Origin: an uncultured Oscillospiraceae bacterium
GTDB lineage: Bacteria; Bacillota; Clostridia; Oscillospirales; Oscillospiraceae
Reading direction: 5' to 3'
Length of the DNA stretch: 50,708 bases
NCBI GenBank assembly: GCA_947628315.1
Contig: CANQZJ010000011.1
Coordinates: 1-50,708, forward strand
The DNA itself: not shown here
Content: more notes on this DNA, generated by a model
Database searches by the model: none
Seen by the model: the letters and a program-made list of their open reading frames with translations, nothing else
Told to the model about the DNA's origin: nothing
How positions within the stretch are numbered: the first letter of the stretch is position 1

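Larger units (their letters stand above)
22190..49460 (-). repeat. Four dispersed 'VY-L...GVGIG' blocks
   Basis: Four blocks share a leading Leu-Gly-Gly-Asp-Leu-type or equivalent strand, then (Val)-(Tyr/Trp)-x-(Leu/Trp)-(Ser/Asp), and about 25-40 residues later Gly-(Val/Ile)-Gly-(Ile/Leu/Tyr)-Gly. They lie at about 49,220-49,460, 48,200-48,400, 45,050-45,330 and 22,190-22,430. Three are in the first three modules and one is far downstream. Partial relatives without the second motif are near 46.0 and 21.8 kb. The strand between the two motifs is unusually rich in Phe/Trp/Tyr for this protein, so it may be a projecting loop or small subdomain. Function is unknown. Confidence 0.6.

Noticed and set aside
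50520-50522. ATG as start codon of the giant gene
   Set aside because: The frame is open upstream to the window edge, with no ribosome-binding site before the ATG and no signal peptide after it.
50620-50707. ATG at 50707-50705 as an alternative start
   Set aside because: It is not in the frame of the giant gene and reaches a TAG after 28 codons.
618-50708. Presence of a full diversity-generating retroelement or phage tail-fibre system
   Set aside because: No reverse transcriptase, template/variable repeat pair, phage gene or integrase is visible; the only hint is the distant family link of the small gene.
618-50708. The giant frame as an artefact of repeat collapse or low-complexity sequence
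   Set aside because: It keeps one frame for 50 kb, holds many non-identical modules, and ends in an intact linker and Phe-terminated barrel; misassembly would be expected to break the frame.

Overview
The window is almost wholly occupied by one minus-strand reading frame that runs without a stop from the right edge (50708) to a TGA at 618-620. That is 16,696 codons in view, and the true start lies outside. It encodes an exported, repetitive, beta-helix-type surface protein ending in an autotransporter (type Va secretion) beta-barrel. The passenger is built of very many short beta-strand repeats of the TIGR02601/PATR kind (G-x-L-T-L-S-G..., rich in Thr, Gly, Ser, Leu, Val and Asp, very poor in Cys). 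They are grouped into modules of roughly 600-1,500 residues, and the modules are separated by a recurring Trp-rich 'boundary' motif seen 18 times. The length of the frame shows strong purifying selection against stops and frameshifts, so this is a maintained gene and not an assembly accident.

Layout, in the protein's direction (right to left). An N-terminal tail continues off the window (50708-50523), followed by the first AT-richer beta-helix modules (about 50.5-44.4 kb). A pair of duplicated modules comes next (about 43.5-42.6 and 38.3-37.4 kb). A long run of closely related modules follows (about 36-15 kb, with the most alike at 27-15 kb). Then come two larger late modules and an array of 'VGG' repeats of a different kind (8.35-7.1 kb), and an acidic, Asp/Gly/Lys-rich membrane-proximal stalk (about 6.4-1.8 kb). 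The protein ends with an alpha-helical linker (1.6-1.46 kb) and a barrel of about 281 residues ending in Phe (1463-621).

Downstream on the same strand the stop codon sits in the loop of a long hairpin. A small four-helix-bundle (S23/TIGR02436) gene (503-150) follows. It is bracketed by three arrays of a 7-bp repeat (ATCGTAA / ATTCGTA) and has its own short hairpin after its stop. The gene and repeat arrays together look like a compact, possibly mobile, unit inserted behind the giant gene.

Organism: a Gram-negative bacterium. The barrel style, the helix just before it (R-Q-L-x-x-I-R-N-R-T-T), the abundance of TIGR02601-type repeats and the S23 gene with heptamer repeats most resemble Verrucomicrobiota (Akkermansia-like or Opitutales-like gut or environmental lineages). 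This assignment rests on remembered family resemblance, not on a search. Base composition is high-GC overall with distinctly AT-richer islands. There are no tRNA, rRNA, CRISPR, transposase or phage genes in view, and no gene-free stretch longer than about 150 bases.
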